From positions 1 through 64,000 of the forward strand of contig NZ_LXXZ01000063.1 in assembly GCF_003244875.1 (NCBI RefSeq): a stretch of 64,000 bases of DNA. Reading direction: 5' to 3'. Below are positions 52,426 to 60,089 of the stretch, piece by piece. Position numbers and translations under genes: made by a program. Every line of letters starts with the position of its first letter. The stretch's first letter is position 1. This DNA is from Stenotrophomonas sepilia (lineage in GTDB: Bacteria; Pseudomonadota; Gammaproteobacteria; Xanthomonadales; Xanthomonadaceae). The notes below the pieces were generated by a model, which was not told where the DNA came from, did not search any database, and saw nothing but the letters and a program-made list of their open reading frames with translations.

Positions 52426-53466
52426 ATGGCAACCCCCCTCGATCGCATCAAGATACTCGAACCACGCCATCCCAACCGCAGCACCGGCATCATCAACGGC
52501 CAGACCAGCGGCATCCTCAACTGGAACGATATCCCGTACCCGTCGTTCTATCGGGCCTACAAGGAGCTGTCGACCAACTTCTGGATTCCCGACGAAGTGG
52601 ACATGAAGATGGATGCGCGCCAGTACGGCGAGCTGTCAGGGCGCGAAAAGAACGCCTACGACTCGATCATCGGCCTGCTGGCCACGCTCGATTCGCCGCA
52701 GACGCGCTTCATCTACAACGTGGCCGAGTACATCACCGATCCGGCCGCGCACGCCAACGCGGCGATCATCGGCCAGCAGGAAGTGATCCACAACGAGAGC
52801 TACAGCTACGTGCTGGCCTCGATCACCGACCTGCCGAACCAGAACCGGATCTTCGAGATCGCCCGCACCCACCCGACCATCATCAAGCGCAATGCCCCGA
52901 TCATGGGCGCGTATGACGATTTCATGCGCGAGAAGACCGCCGAGACCCTGCTCAAGTCGTTGATCCAGTCCTCGATCCTGGAGGGCATCAACTTCTATTC
53001 CGGTTTCGCCTACTTCTACAACATGGTGCGGCAGAACCGCATGAACGGCACCGGCAAGATCATCAGCTTCATCAATCGCGACGAGCTGGCCCATACCAAG
53101 TTCATCAGCGAGCTGATCCGCGCCATCATCGGTGAAAACCACGAGCTGCAGACCAATGAGTTGACCGCCTATGTGCACCAGTCATTCGAACATGCCATCG
53201 AGCTTGAGACGCAGTGGTCGTCGGAGGTGCTGGATGGCATCGATGGCATCGACGTGGACGAGATGGTGCGCTACGTGAAGTACCGCGCCAACAAGATGGC
53301 CGGCATGCTCGGGATCGAGCGCCTGTACAGCGACACCACCGACAACGTGATGCCGTGGATCAAGGCCTACGCCGACAACTTCACCGAGACCAAGACCGAC
53401 TTCTTCGAGATGCGCAATGCAAGTTACAAGAAGACCAACGTCGACAACGGCTTCGACGATCTCTGA
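52426..53466 (+). CDS. nrdB: Ribonucleoside-diphosphate reductase beta subunit (class I, tyrosyl radical)
   Basis: A 346-residue ferritin-fold radical-generating subunit. All dimetal ligands can be read: D89 (LATLDSPQ), E119 and H122 (QEVIHNESY), E186 (SILEGINF), E220 and H223 (NRDELAHTKF). The radical tyrosine is Y126, four residues after H122 as in E. coli NrdB. The C-terminal DNGFDDL tail fits docking to NrdA. The ligand set suits class Ia or Ib; metal (Fe or Mn) cannot be told from sequence. Confidence 0.95.
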   Translation: MATPLDRIKILEPRHPNRSTGIINGQTSGILNWNDIPYPSFYRAYKELSTNFWIPDEVDMKMDARQYGELSGREKNAYDSIIGLLATLDSPQTRFIYNVAEYITDPAAHANAAIIGQQEVIHNESYSYVLASITDLPNQNRIFEIARTHPTIIKRNAPIMGAYDDFMREKTAETLLKSLIQSSILEGINFYSGFAYFYNMVRQNRMNGTGKIISFINRDELAHTKFISELIRAIIGENHELQTNELTAYVHQSFEHAIELETQWSSEVLDGIDGIDVDEMVRYVKYRANKMAGMLGIERLYSDTTDNVMPWIKAYADNFTETKTDFFEMRNASYKKTNVDNGFDDL

Positions 53467-53491
53467 GCCCGGCGCCGCGCTGAGCATCCTG

Positions 53492-53959
53492 ATGGTGGTC
53501 GCCTCCTTGAGCGGCAACACCCGCGAACTCGGCCGGCAGATTGCCGAGCGCTGCCGCGTTGCCGGTCATGCGGTGCACTGGCAGGAGGCCGACGACCTGC
53601 GCCAGGCACCGCCGCTGGCGGCCGATGAGGCCGACCTGGTGCTGCTGGGCTGCTGGACCGATAACGCCGGGCGCACGCCAGCGGAGATGAAGGCGTGGGT
53701 GGCCGGCATTGCCGAGCGCGGTCAGCAGCCACGCCAGCTGGCGGTGTTCGGTACCGGCGAAACGCAGTGGGGGCAGGCGTACTACTGCGGCGCCGTGCAC
53801 CGGCTGATCCGCTATTTCCGCAGCGACTATCCGCCGCTCGAGATCGAGCAGATGCCGCATGGCGAGCGTCACGCCGCAGCCATCGACGCCTGGACCGATG
53901 CGATCCTGGCCCACTACTGGAGCAACCACGATGCAGATCATCGACGCCACCACGCCTGA
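53492..53959 (+). CDS. Flavodoxin-family protein of the nrd operon
   Basis: An FMN-binding flavodoxin-like protein of about 155 residues. The phosphate loop is VVASLSGNTRELGRQI and the later FMN loops are VLLGCWTDNAGRT and VFGTGETQWGQAYYCG. The first ATG is at 53492, but the preceding in-frame residues (ALSIL) look like the start of the first beta strand, so translation may begin upstream at a non-ATG codon or within nrdB. Its end overlaps the thioredoxin gene by 29 bp. By position it may reduce or activate the NrdB cofactor, as NrdI does, though it is not an evident NrdI. Confidence 0.82.
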   Translation: MVVASLSGNTRELGRQIAERCRVAGHAVHWQEADDLRQAPPLAADEADLVLLGCWTDNAGRTPAEMKAWVAGIAERGQQPRQLAVFGTGETQWGQAYYCGAVHRLIRYFRSDYPPLEIEQMPHGERHAAAIDAWTDAILAHYWSNHDADHRRHHA

Positions 53960-54257
53960 GCAGTTCCAGCAGCTGCTGGCCGAGCACCCGCGGGTGCTGG
54001 TGGATTTCCACAAGGACCAATGCCCGGGATGCCGGATGCTGGAGATGTCGCTGCACCGGGTGGCCAACAGCGTCGCGGGGCAGGGCACCACGTTGCTGCG
54101 CGTGCAGCTGGAGGTGCTGGGTGAGGCGTTCTTCAGGGAGCTGGGGCTGCGGCAGACGCCGACGCTGTCCCTGTTCCGTGACGGCGACGAACGCACGCGC
54201 CTGGCCGGGTTCCAGTCGCCGCAGCAGATCGAAGCCGCGATCGCGTTGCATTTGTAG
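53931..54257 (+). CDS. Thioredoxin-like protein with CPGC active site
   Basis: A 108-residue thioredoxin fold protein. The active site is C31-P-G-C34 in DFHKDQCPGCRMLEM, reversing the usual CGPC. The cis-proline is in LRQTPTLSLFRDG. It is the last gene of nrdA-nrdB-flavodoxin-thioredoxin and starts inside the flavodoxin gene, so it is the likely dedicated reductant of the NrdA CEWC pair. The altered CXXC should change its redox potential. Confidence 0.87.
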   Translation: MQIIDATTPEQFQQLLAEHPRVLVDFHKDQCPGCRMLEMSLHRVANSVAGQGTTLLRVQLEVLGEAFFRELGLRQTPTLSLFRDGDERTRLAGFQSPQQIEAAIALHL

Positions 54258-54323
54258 AGCCGAGCCCATGCTCGGCTGCCGTTCGCGCGGTGAGCGATGA
54301 GTCGAGCATGGCTCGACTCTACA
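54253..54323. repeat. Inverted repeat, GAGCCGAGC family
   Basis: TGTAGAGCCGAGCCCATGC on the left and GAGCATGGCTCGACTCTACA on the right. Its first base is inside the last sense codon of the thioredoxin gene and its next two bases begin the TAG stop, so the repeat supplies the stop codon. It would also terminate the nrd transcript. Confidence 0.75.
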
Positions 54324-54325
54324 AG

Positions 54326-54350
54326 GTATCCACGCATGGCGTGGATCTAC
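54326..54350. repeat. ATCCACGC-GCGTGGAT palindrome
   Basis: GTATCCACGCATGGCGTGGA then TCTAC, directly after the previous repeat and before the convergent mntH gene. Almost identical to the copy at 56345-56369. Confidence 0.7.
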
Positions 54351-54374
54351 CGGGGCAGGGTCCGTGGTTTGGCG

Positions 54375-55706
54375 TCAGGCTCCGCTGAAGGTATCCACCA
54401 GCAGCTTCACATTCAGCACCACAATCACCAGCGCGATCACCCAGGCGATCGCGCCCAGCCAGCGCGGGGCCACCAGCGCGCCCATCGTCACCTTGTCGGT
54501 CACGATCCGTACCAGCGGGATGATCGCGAATGGCAGCTGCATCGACAGCACCACCTGGCTCAGCACCAGCAGCTTCACCGCGCCCTGGTCGCCGAACAGC
54601 AGGATCACCACCACCACCGGAATGATCGCCAGCGCACGTGTGATCAGCCGTCGCAGCCATGGCGGCATTCGCAGGTGCAGGAAGCCTTCCATCACGATCT
54701 GGCCGGCCAGCGTCGCGGTGACTGTCGAATTCAGGCCTGACGCCAGCAGCGCCACCGCGAACAAGGTCGCCGCCGCACCCACGCCCAGCATCGGCGCCAG
54801 CAGCTGGTGGGCCTGCTCGATGTCTTCCACGTCGAATCGGCCATTGGCATGGAACACCGCCGCCGCCAGGATCAGGATGCTGGCGTTGATGAACAATGCG
54901 AGTGTCAACGCGAGGGTGCTGTCGGTGACCGCCCAGCGCAGCGCGCTGCGGCGGCCTTCATCCGTGCGCGGGTAGGCGCGGGTCTGCACGATGGACGAAT
55001 GCAGGTACAGGTTATGCGGCATCACCGTGGCACCGATGATGCCGATCGCAATGTACAGCGCGTTCGGATCGGTCACCACCTGTGCGCGCGGAATGAATCC
55101 GCCCAGCACCGCCATCACTGGCGGGGCAGCCATCGCGATCTGCACCACGAAGCAGGCGAAGATCACCATCAGCAGCGCGATCACGAAGGCTTCGAGCGCA
55201 CGGAAGCCGCGGTTCATCAGCAGCAGAACCAGCAGCGTATCCAGCGCAGTGATCACCGCACCCCAGAGCAGTGGCAGGTCGAACAGCAGTTTCAGTGCGA
55301 TCGCGGTGCCGATCACCTCGGCCAGGTCGCAGGCGATGATCGCCGCCTCGCACAGCGCCCAAAGTGCCAGGTTCACCGGCTTCGGGTAGCGGGCGCGGCA
55401 GGCCTGCGCGAGGTCCATGCCGGTGGCGATGCCGAGCCGTGCCGACAGCGCCTGCAGGATCACCGCCATCAGGTTGGAAATGAGGATGACCGACAGCAGC
55501 AGGTAGCCGAAGCGCGAACCACCGGCCAGGTCGGTGGCCCAGTTGCCCGGGTCCATGTAGCCAACCGAGATCATGTAGCCCGGGCCGAGGAAGGCCAGCA
55601 GGCGGAACCACCAGTGACCCTTGTCGGGTACCGCCACCGAGGCGTTGAGCGCGCCCAGGCTGGCCGGAGTGGAGGCCGAAGGGTCGCGGGGCGCCAGGGT
55701 GTTCAT
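54375..55706 (-). CDS. mntH: Nramp-family Mn2+/H+ symporter
   Basis: A 443-residue inner-membrane manganese importer with eleven or so helices. The metal-binding DPGN motif is at residues 52-55 ([15 protein letters not shown]) and the helix-6 MPH motif at 229-231 ([14 protein letters not shown]). The only sensible start is the ATG at 55706. An MntR-type box (55715-55730) lies immediately upstream and mntR is transcribed divergently, so repression by Mn-loaded MntR is expected. Confidence 0.95.
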   Translation of the reverse strand: MNTLAPRDPSASTPASLGALNASVAVPDKGHWWFRLLAFLGPGYMISVGYMDPGNWATDLAGGSRFGYLLLSVILISNLMAVILQALSARLGIATGMDLAQACRARYPKPVNLALWALCEAAIIACDLAEVIGTAIALKLLFDLPLLWGAVITALDTLLVLLLMNRGFRALEAFVIALLMVIFACFVVQIAMAAPPVMAVLGGFIPRAQVVTDPNALYIAIGIIGATVMPHNLYLHSSIVQTRAYPRTDEGRRSALRWAVTDSTLALTLALFINASILILAAAVFHANGRFDVEDIEQAHQLLAPMLGVGAAATLFAVALLASGLNSTVTATLAGQIVMEGFLHLRMPPWLRRLITRALAIIPVVVVILLFGDQGAVKLLVLSQVVLSMQLPFAIIPLVRIVTDKVTMGALVAPRWLGAIAWVIALVIVVLNVKLLVDTFSGA

Positions 55707-55714
55707 GGCCCGAA

Positions 55715-55730
55715 TATAGCTCCTGCTATA
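55715..55730 (-). promoter_or_regulatory. MntR-type operator in front of mntH
   Basis: TATAGC-TCCT-GCTATA, a perfect 6-bp dyad. With flanks it reads AATATAGCTCCTGCTATAGT, very close to the E. coli MntR operator AACATAGCAAATGCTATGTT as I remember it. It lies 9 bp before the mntH ATG. The same arms occur at 59139-59154. Confidence 0.8.
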
Positions 55731-55822
55731 GTCATTAGCAATGTGAAACAATCGTCTTTATCGCTTTACTGGTCCAGAATTCAGGTTCAACACCGGATCA
55801 CCCCGGAAGGACAGGCGCAGGC

Positions 55823-56287
55823 GTGGGCAAGACCGACGATTCGACATCGCTGAAGAGCACCCCCTTGATCGAGGCCGAGCGCCAGGTCGAGAGCTTCCGG
55901 CAAGTGCGCGAGGCGCACCGGATGGAGCTGGTGGAGGACTATGTCGAGCTGATCTCGGACCTGCTGGCCGACGGCGGCGAGGCCCGCCAGGTCGACATCG
56001 CGACGCGTCTGGGCGTGGCCCAGCCTACGGTGGCGAAGATGCTGCGGCGCCTGGCCCGTGATGGTTGGGTGGTGCAGCGGCCGTACCGTGGCGTGTTCCT
56101 GACCCCGGAAGGTGAGGCGCTGGCCCATGCCAGCCGCCAACGCCACCAGACCGTGGAGCGTTTCCTGCTGGCGCTGGGGGTGGACGCAGATACCGCGCGG
56201 CGCGATGCGGAGGGCATCGAGCACCATGTCAGCGAACAGACACTGGCTCTGTTCGAGGCATTCGTGCGCAGGGCCGAGGGCGGCTGA
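55823..56287 (+). CDS. mntR: Manganese-responsive regulator MntR (DtxR family)
   Basis: A 154-residue DtxR-family repressor with GTG start at 55823. The winged helix is at about 40-95 ([20 protein letters not shown]) and the metal-sensing dimer domain at 100-150. Likely Mn ligands are H108 ([10 protein letters not shown]), E130, E133 and H134 ([11 protein letters not shown]). The whole chain follows E. coli MntR, including FRQVREAHR and [10 protein letters not shown]. It is divergent from mntH and 77 bp from the mirrored repeat cluster before the receptor operon. Confidence 0.95.
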   Translation: MGKTDDSTSLKSTPLIEAERQVESFRQVREAHRMELVEDYVELISDLLADGGEARQVDIATRLGVAQPTVAKMLRRLARDGWVVQRPYRGVFLTPEGEALAHASRQRHQTVERFLLALGVDADTARRDAEGIEHHVSEQTLALFEAFVRRAEGG

Positions 56288-56298
56288 GCCACGTTTCC

Positions 56299-56324
56299 TG
56301 TAGAGCCGAGCCATGCTCGGCTGC
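56299..56324 (+). repeat. Single arm of the GAGCCGAGC repeat
   Basis: TGTAGAGCCGAGCCATGCTC then GGCTGC, identical to the left arm of 45651-45715. The right arm is replaced by an ATCCACGC palindrome. Lies 11 bp after the mntR stop. Confidence 0.75.
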
Positions 56325-56344
56325 TGTTCGCGCGATGACAGGGA

Positions 56345-56369
56345 GCATCCACGCATGGCGTGGATCTAC
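56345..56369. repeat. ATCCACGC-GCGTGGAT palindrome spanning a stop codon
   Basis: GCATCCACGCATGGCGTGGA then TCTAC. The CTA at 56366-56368 is the complement of the TAG stop of the thioredoxin-like gene, so the mobile palindrome provides that stop codon and the transcript-end hairpin together. Confidence 0.75.
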
Positions 56370-56914
56370 AATCCAGGCGGGCAGCGCGCCTGCTGCTGCG
56401 CGCACGCGCGTCTCGTCCATTCCTTCAACACCGGCTGCAGGCCTTCATAGCGCCGGCCCTGCCATCCGTTGGCCAGCACCTTCCCATCCGCATCGATCAG
56501 CACCAGGTTCGGTGGTGCCAATCCGGCCAATGCCTGCAGTGCCGGCATGCGCGCGGCGCGGCGCGGGTCCAGCACCGGCCACGGCATGTCCTGCGCGTGC
56601 ATGTAGCGGCGAAGCGCGCTCTCGCTCTCATCCTGGCTGACGTACACCACTTCGGTATCGGCGCCGGCTTGGCGCAGGGCATCACGCACGCTGCGCAGCG
56701 TGGGTACGAAGGCATGGCACGGTGCACACCAGTCGGCGCCGAAGTACAGCGCCACCAGTTTCGGCGGCGACGACCACTGCATCGGCCGTAGCGATCGCTG
56801 CTCCGGCCGCATCAGCGAGGCCGAAACCTGCGCGTGCAGGTCCGCAGCCATCGCCGGTGCGGCCAGCAGCACGGCACAGGCCAGCAACAACGCTCGCAGA
56901 GCTTCAGAACGCAT
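56366..56914 (-). CDS. Periplasmic TlpA/thioredoxin-like thiol oxidoreductase
   Basis: A 182-residue exported protein: signal peptide LLLACAVLLAAPAMAA, then a thioredoxin fold with active site C63-A-P-C66 (YFGADWCAPCHAFVP), similar to TlpA/tryparedoxin-like AhpC-TSA relatives. VVYVSQDESESALRRYM and the cis-Pro segment LAPPNLVLIDADGKV follow. Its ATG (56914) lies inside the 3' end of the TonB-receptor gene, an 11-bp overlap, so the pair is co-translated. The receptor plug has a CQNC pair, a possible substrate. The start ATG is chosen over an upstream one at 56974. Confidence 0.87.
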   Translation of the reverse strand: MRSEALRALLLACAVLLAAPAMAADLHAQVSASLMRPEQRSLRPMQWSSPPKLVALYFGADWCAPCHAFVPTLRSVRDALRQAGADTEVVYVSQDESESALRRYMHAQDMPWPVLDPRRAARMPALQALAGLAPPNLVLIDADGKVLANGWQGRRYEGLQPVLKEWTRRACAQQQARCPPGL

Positions 56915-59063
56915 AGCGCAGGTTGACGTACCACGAACGTGCAAAGCGCGGCCCGTAGACATAGTCGCTGTCACGCAGCGCGCCCACTTCCAGATCTTTC
57001 TGGCGCTGATCGAACACGTTCTTGACGCCCGCGGCCACCGACACTTCCTGCTGCGCCTGCGTGCCCAGATGGCGGTGCCAGCGCGCTCCGAGGTCGGTGA
57101 CCAGGAATGACCGCGTGCGGTGCAGCTCGCCCAGCCGGTTGTTCAGCACCGACATCGGCCCGGTATGGCGCAGCGCGACGAAGGTTTCCCACGGTTCGGC
57201 AGGCATCCAGCTGAGCTGCGCCAGGCCGGTCCAGCGTGGTGTCTTCAGGTAGTCGCGGCTTTCGATGATGGTATCGCCACCGTCGCCAGTGTCGTCGAAG
57301 ATGCGCTGCGGTTCGCGGAAGCGCGAGCGGTACCACGAGGCACCGGCGGTCAGGCGCCATTGCGGCGACGGCTGCCAGCCGAGGTTGGTTTCCGCACCCA
57401 GCACGTTCGAGCCGGAGGCGTTGTAGCGCAGCTGGCTCAGCTGGCCGTCATCGCCGCGCTGGATCTCGCCCAGCGCGAAGGTGTCGCGGATGCGTGCATG
57501 GGAGGCGGTGGCATCCCAGCTCCACACCGGATTGGCCGGGTCCGAACGCCAGTCGAAGCCGAACAGGGTGGTCAACGCGCGTTCCTCTTTCAGGCCATCG
57601 GTGTTGCGCACGCGCACCTGCTCGCCACCGAGGGTATCGACATGTACGTCCTCGACGAAAATCTCCGGTGCACGGAAACCGGTGGCGACGCCCGCCCGCC
57701 ATTTCAGGTTCGGAGTGGCCTGCCAGGCCAGCGCGATGCGCGGCGAGAACACCGCGCTGTCCAGCTCCGAGCTCTTGTCCACGCGTGCGCCCAGTACCAG
57801 GTCGACGTTGTCGCGCAGGCTCCACTCGTCCTGGATGAAGGCGCCCAGGTTGTGGAAGGTCGCATCCTCCAGCACCGCGAGACGCTGCCCGTCACCGGTG
57901 CGGTTGTCGTCGCGCAGCGCCTCGTGCTTGTACTGCACACCGAAGGCCAGCGCATGCGCGCCGCGGCGCCAGTTCAACTGGCTGTCGATGTAGTGCAGCG
58001 GGTTGTGGGTGCGGCCGTACTGGCGCCACGAACGCGAGGCCGCGCTGCCGGCCACGTTGCGGTCCAGCTGCAACGGGTCATAGCCGGGCGCCGAGGGATC
58101 GGTGACCACGTCGCCCAGGCCACCATAGAAGCTGTCGCGGTCGATGTCGGCGAAGGCATAGGCCAGGCGGAAATCGACGTCGGCAGTGATCTCCTGGTCC
58201 CACGACACGCTGCCGCGGCGGTATTTCGTATCCAGCGATTCGGCGATGTTGGCCAGGTACTCTGGCTGGTCCAGGCGGTTGCCGCCGCGGCGGGTTTCAT
58301 CGGTCACCTGCAGGTCCAGGCGCAGCCGCGTGCCCGGCGTGGGCGCGTACCAGGCCTGCAGCCCGCCGACCTTGAGGTTCTTGCGGGTGATCTCGGTGTA
58401 GCCGTCACCGTTGTAGTCGATGCCGCTGTTCCAGTTGCGCTGGGCAATCACCGACAGGCCGGCGTCTGCGTTCTTGGCGACCAGGTCCAGTCGAACGTCG
58501 GCGTTCTTCTGCGGCGTACCCTTCAGCACATCCACGCCGGCCTGCACGTGGCCACCGCTGCGCGCCGGCAGCGGCGGAATCAGGTTGATCACACCGGCAA
58601 CCGCGCCCGGTCCGTAAAGCGCCGAGCCGCCGCCCTTGACCACTTCGATGCGGTCGACGAACCCGGCCGGGATCTGCTCCAGACCGTACACGCTGCCCAG
58701 CGTGGACAGCAGCGGAATGCCATCGAACAGGAGCTGGTTGTAGGCGCCGGGCAGGCCCAGCAGCTGTACTTCGCTGGTGTTGCAGTTCTGGCAGTTGCTC
58801 TCCACGCGCAGGCCGTTGATCAACTCGGCGGCGCGCGAGAAGTCGGCGGCCGCGCGCAGCGCAATGTCTTCCTTGCGCAGCACTTCGGTGCGGATCGGCA
58901 CGTCCGACAGCAGGCGTTCGCTGCGTGTGGCGGTGCTGACCTTGACCTGCACACGGTCCAGTTCGGTCGGTTTCGGAGTGTCGGCCAGTGCAGGCAGCGG
59001 CAGGGTCAGTGCAATGGCGGCGGCCAGCGGCAACCGTCGGAAGCGGTGGGGGATAGAGCGCAT
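56904..59063 (-). CDS. TonB-dependent receptor, candidate MntR-controlled manganese receptor
   Basis: A 719-residue outer-membrane receptor from the ATG at 59063, signal peptide LPLAAAIALTLPLPALA. The plug (about 40-165) contains RVQVKVSTATRSERLL, a CxxC pair C91-C94 (VESNCQNCNTSEVQLLG) and EVVKGGGSALYGPGAVAGVI. The barrel closes with SWYVNLRYAF. The MntR-type box at 59139-59154 lies 76 bp upstream. Together with mntH/mntR nearby and the downstream thioredoxin-like gene, this suggests manganese uptake across the outer membrane, similar in concept to MnoT of Bradyrhizobium. Ligand is inferred, not shown. Confidence 0.9.
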   Translation of the reverse strand: MRSIPHRFRRLPLAAAIALTLPLPALADTPKPTELDRVQVKVSTATRSERLLSDVPIRTEVLRKEDIALRAAADFSRAAELINGLRVESNCQNCNTSEVQLLGLPGAYNQLLFDGIPLLSTLGSVYGLEQIPAGFVDRIEVVKGGGSALYGPGAVAGVINLIPPLPARSGGHVQAGVDVLKGTPQKNADVRLDLVAKNADAGLSVIAQRNWNSGIDYNGDGYTEITRKNLKVGGLQAWYAPTPGTRLRLDLQVTDETRRGGNRLDQPEYLANIAESLDTKYRRGSVSWDQEITADVDFRLAYAFADIDRDSFYGGLGDVVTDPSAPGYDPLQLDRNVAGSAASRSWRQYGRTHNPLHYIDSQLNWRRGAHALAFGVQYKHEALRDDNRTGDGQRLAVLEDATFHNLGAFIQDEWSLRDNVDLVLGARVDKSSELDSAVFSPRIALAWQATPNLKWRAGVATGFRAPEIFVEDVHVDTLGGEQVRVRNTDGLKEERALTTLFGFDWRSDPANPVWSWDATASHARIRDTFALGEIQRGDDGQLSQLRYNASGSNVLGAETNLGWQPSPQWRLTAGASWYRSRFREPQRIFDDTGDGGDTIIESRDYLKTPRWTGLAQLSWMPAEPWETFVALRHTGPMSVLNNRLGELHRTRSFLVTDLGARWHRHLGTQAQQEVSVAAGVKNVFDQRQKDLEVGALRDSDYVYGPRFARSWYVNLRYAF

Positions 59064-59138
59064 GAGGGCGTCGTCCTTGTGGGAAGAAAGGCGGCGAGGG
59101 CGACCTGGCTGACGCATATGAAAGCAATGACTTATGAA

Positions 59139-59154
59139 TATAGCAAGTGCTATA
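59139..59154 (-). promoter_or_regulatory. MntR-type operator in front of the TonB receptor operon
   Basis: TATAGC-AAGT-GCTATA, with the same six-base arms and the same preceding GAA as the mntH site (GAATATAGC-N4-GCTATA). It lies in an AT-rich stretch 76-91 bp before the receptor ATG, where a promoter is expected. Confidence 0.75.
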
Positions 59155-59285
59155 TAACGAAGCCGCAGCAATTTCGGGTGGAGCGCCGGTCGAGTCAGAT
59201 CATGCAGGTGTTATAACATTACAACTGGCAGCGACCACCCTGCCGCTGGTCATAGGCGGAGGATGGAATAGTCGTGGGGGCAGTG

Positions 59286-59340
59286 GGGACGGGGTCAGAG
59301 CCCTTTCCTTTGGAAAGGGATCCGCCCCGGGAGCGGATCG
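59286..59340. repeat. Dispersed double-hairpin repeat (GGGGTCAGAGCCC type)
   Basis: GGGACGGGGTCAGAG is followed by CCCTTTCC-TTT-GGAAAGGG (59301-59319), then GATCCGC...GCGGATC (59318-59340). It resembles another intergenic repeat class of this genus; the words GGGGACGG and GGGGTCAG are shared with the elements at 33993 and 36181. It ends at the desT-like stop codon. Confidence 0.6.
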
Positions 59341-60027
59341 TCAGCCGCGGCGGAATGCGGCGGGCGTGCGGGCGCCGACGATGATCATGCGGATCATCGT
59401 GGAGATCTGTTCGACCAGCTCCGGATCCTTCTCCGGAGGCAGGTCCATGGCGGTGGCACCCATCGCGAACACCAGCCGGGTGATGGCCTTGGCCACCAGT
59501 TCGGGGGCATGCAGTACGGCGCCATCCAGTGCGGCCAGGCGCACCAGGTCGTGCTGCAGCTCTTCCTCGAAATAATGCAGCTCGCGTTCGACTGCGTGCT
59601 TGAAGTCGTCCGAGCCGACCGCGCCTTCGCGCAACAGCACGTGCAGCAGCTTGTCGTCGGCGCGCAGCTGTTCCATGAAGGTCTCCACCGAGACCCGCAC
59701 CACGCTGGTGGCGGTGGAGGTGGCACGCTGGCGCGCCTCGCCGATGATGGTGCGCAGCGAGCGGCCGGCCGCGTCGATCAGCGCTACGGCCAGTTCGTCC
59801 ATGTCGCGGAACTGCCGGTAGAAGCTGTTCGGCGCGATGCCGGCCTCACGTGCCACTTCGCGCAGGCTGAGCGTGGACAGGCTGCGGTGCGGCCCGATCA
59901 GTTTCAGGGCGGCGGCCAGCAGATCCTCGCGGCTCACCGTACGGCGGGCCGGGCTGTTGGCATCTTCAGGCGTCGACAAGACGGTGGCGGCGGCCATGGC
60001 GGTTCCGGTGGGGCGAGGCTGAATCAT
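59341..60027 (-). CDS. desT: TetR-family repressor, DesT/FabR-like
   Basis: A 228-residue TetR-type regulator of unsaturated fatty-acid synthesis. The helix-turn-helix (about 32-78) reads STLSLREVAREAGIAPNSFYRQF. The sequence RTVSREDLLAAALKLIG and FRDMDELAVALIDAAGRSL follows FabR/DesT proteins. The ATG at 60027 and a later one at 59997 (GGAA upstream) are both possible. It is divergent from a ferredoxin-reductase-like gene and a desaturase, the same order as Pseudomonas aeruginosa desT-desCB (PA4890-4888), where DesT senses acyl-CoA saturation. Confidence 0.85.
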   Translation of the reverse strand: MIQPRPTGTAMAAATVLSTPEDANSPARRTVSREDLLAAALKLIGPHRSLSTLSLREVAREAGIAPNSFYRQFRDMDELAVALIDAAGRSLRTIIGEARQRATSTATSVVRVSVETFMEQLRADDKLLHVLLREGAVGSDDFKHAVERELHYFEEELQHDLVRLAALDGAVLHAPELVAKAITRLVFAMGATAMDLPPEKDPELVEQISTMIRMIIVGARTPAAFRRG

Positions 60028-60043
60028 ACCCAATCCGGTTCAA

Positions 60044-60060
60044 TATACACATGTATACAC
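60044..60060. promoter_or_regulatory. Putative DesT/FabR-type operator
   Basis: TATACACATGTATACAC contains the perfect 8-bp palindrome TGTATACA (60052-60059) and the near-palindrome ATACACATGTAT (60045-60056), resembling the ACACGTGT core of FabR-type sites. It lies in the 62-bp gap between the divergent repressor and desC-like genes. Confidence 0.5.
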
Positions 60061-60089
60061 AGATGTATGTGCGCCCGTATAGTGCGCGT

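Noticed and set aside
53492..53959. Flavodoxin gene called nrdI outright
   Set aside because: The FMN loop and length resemble general flavodoxins; NrdI-specific features could not be confirmed by eye.
57120..59216. A 698-codon plus-strand frame opposite the TonB receptor
   Set aside because: Antisense shadow; the receptor on the minus strand has signal peptide, plug and barrel.
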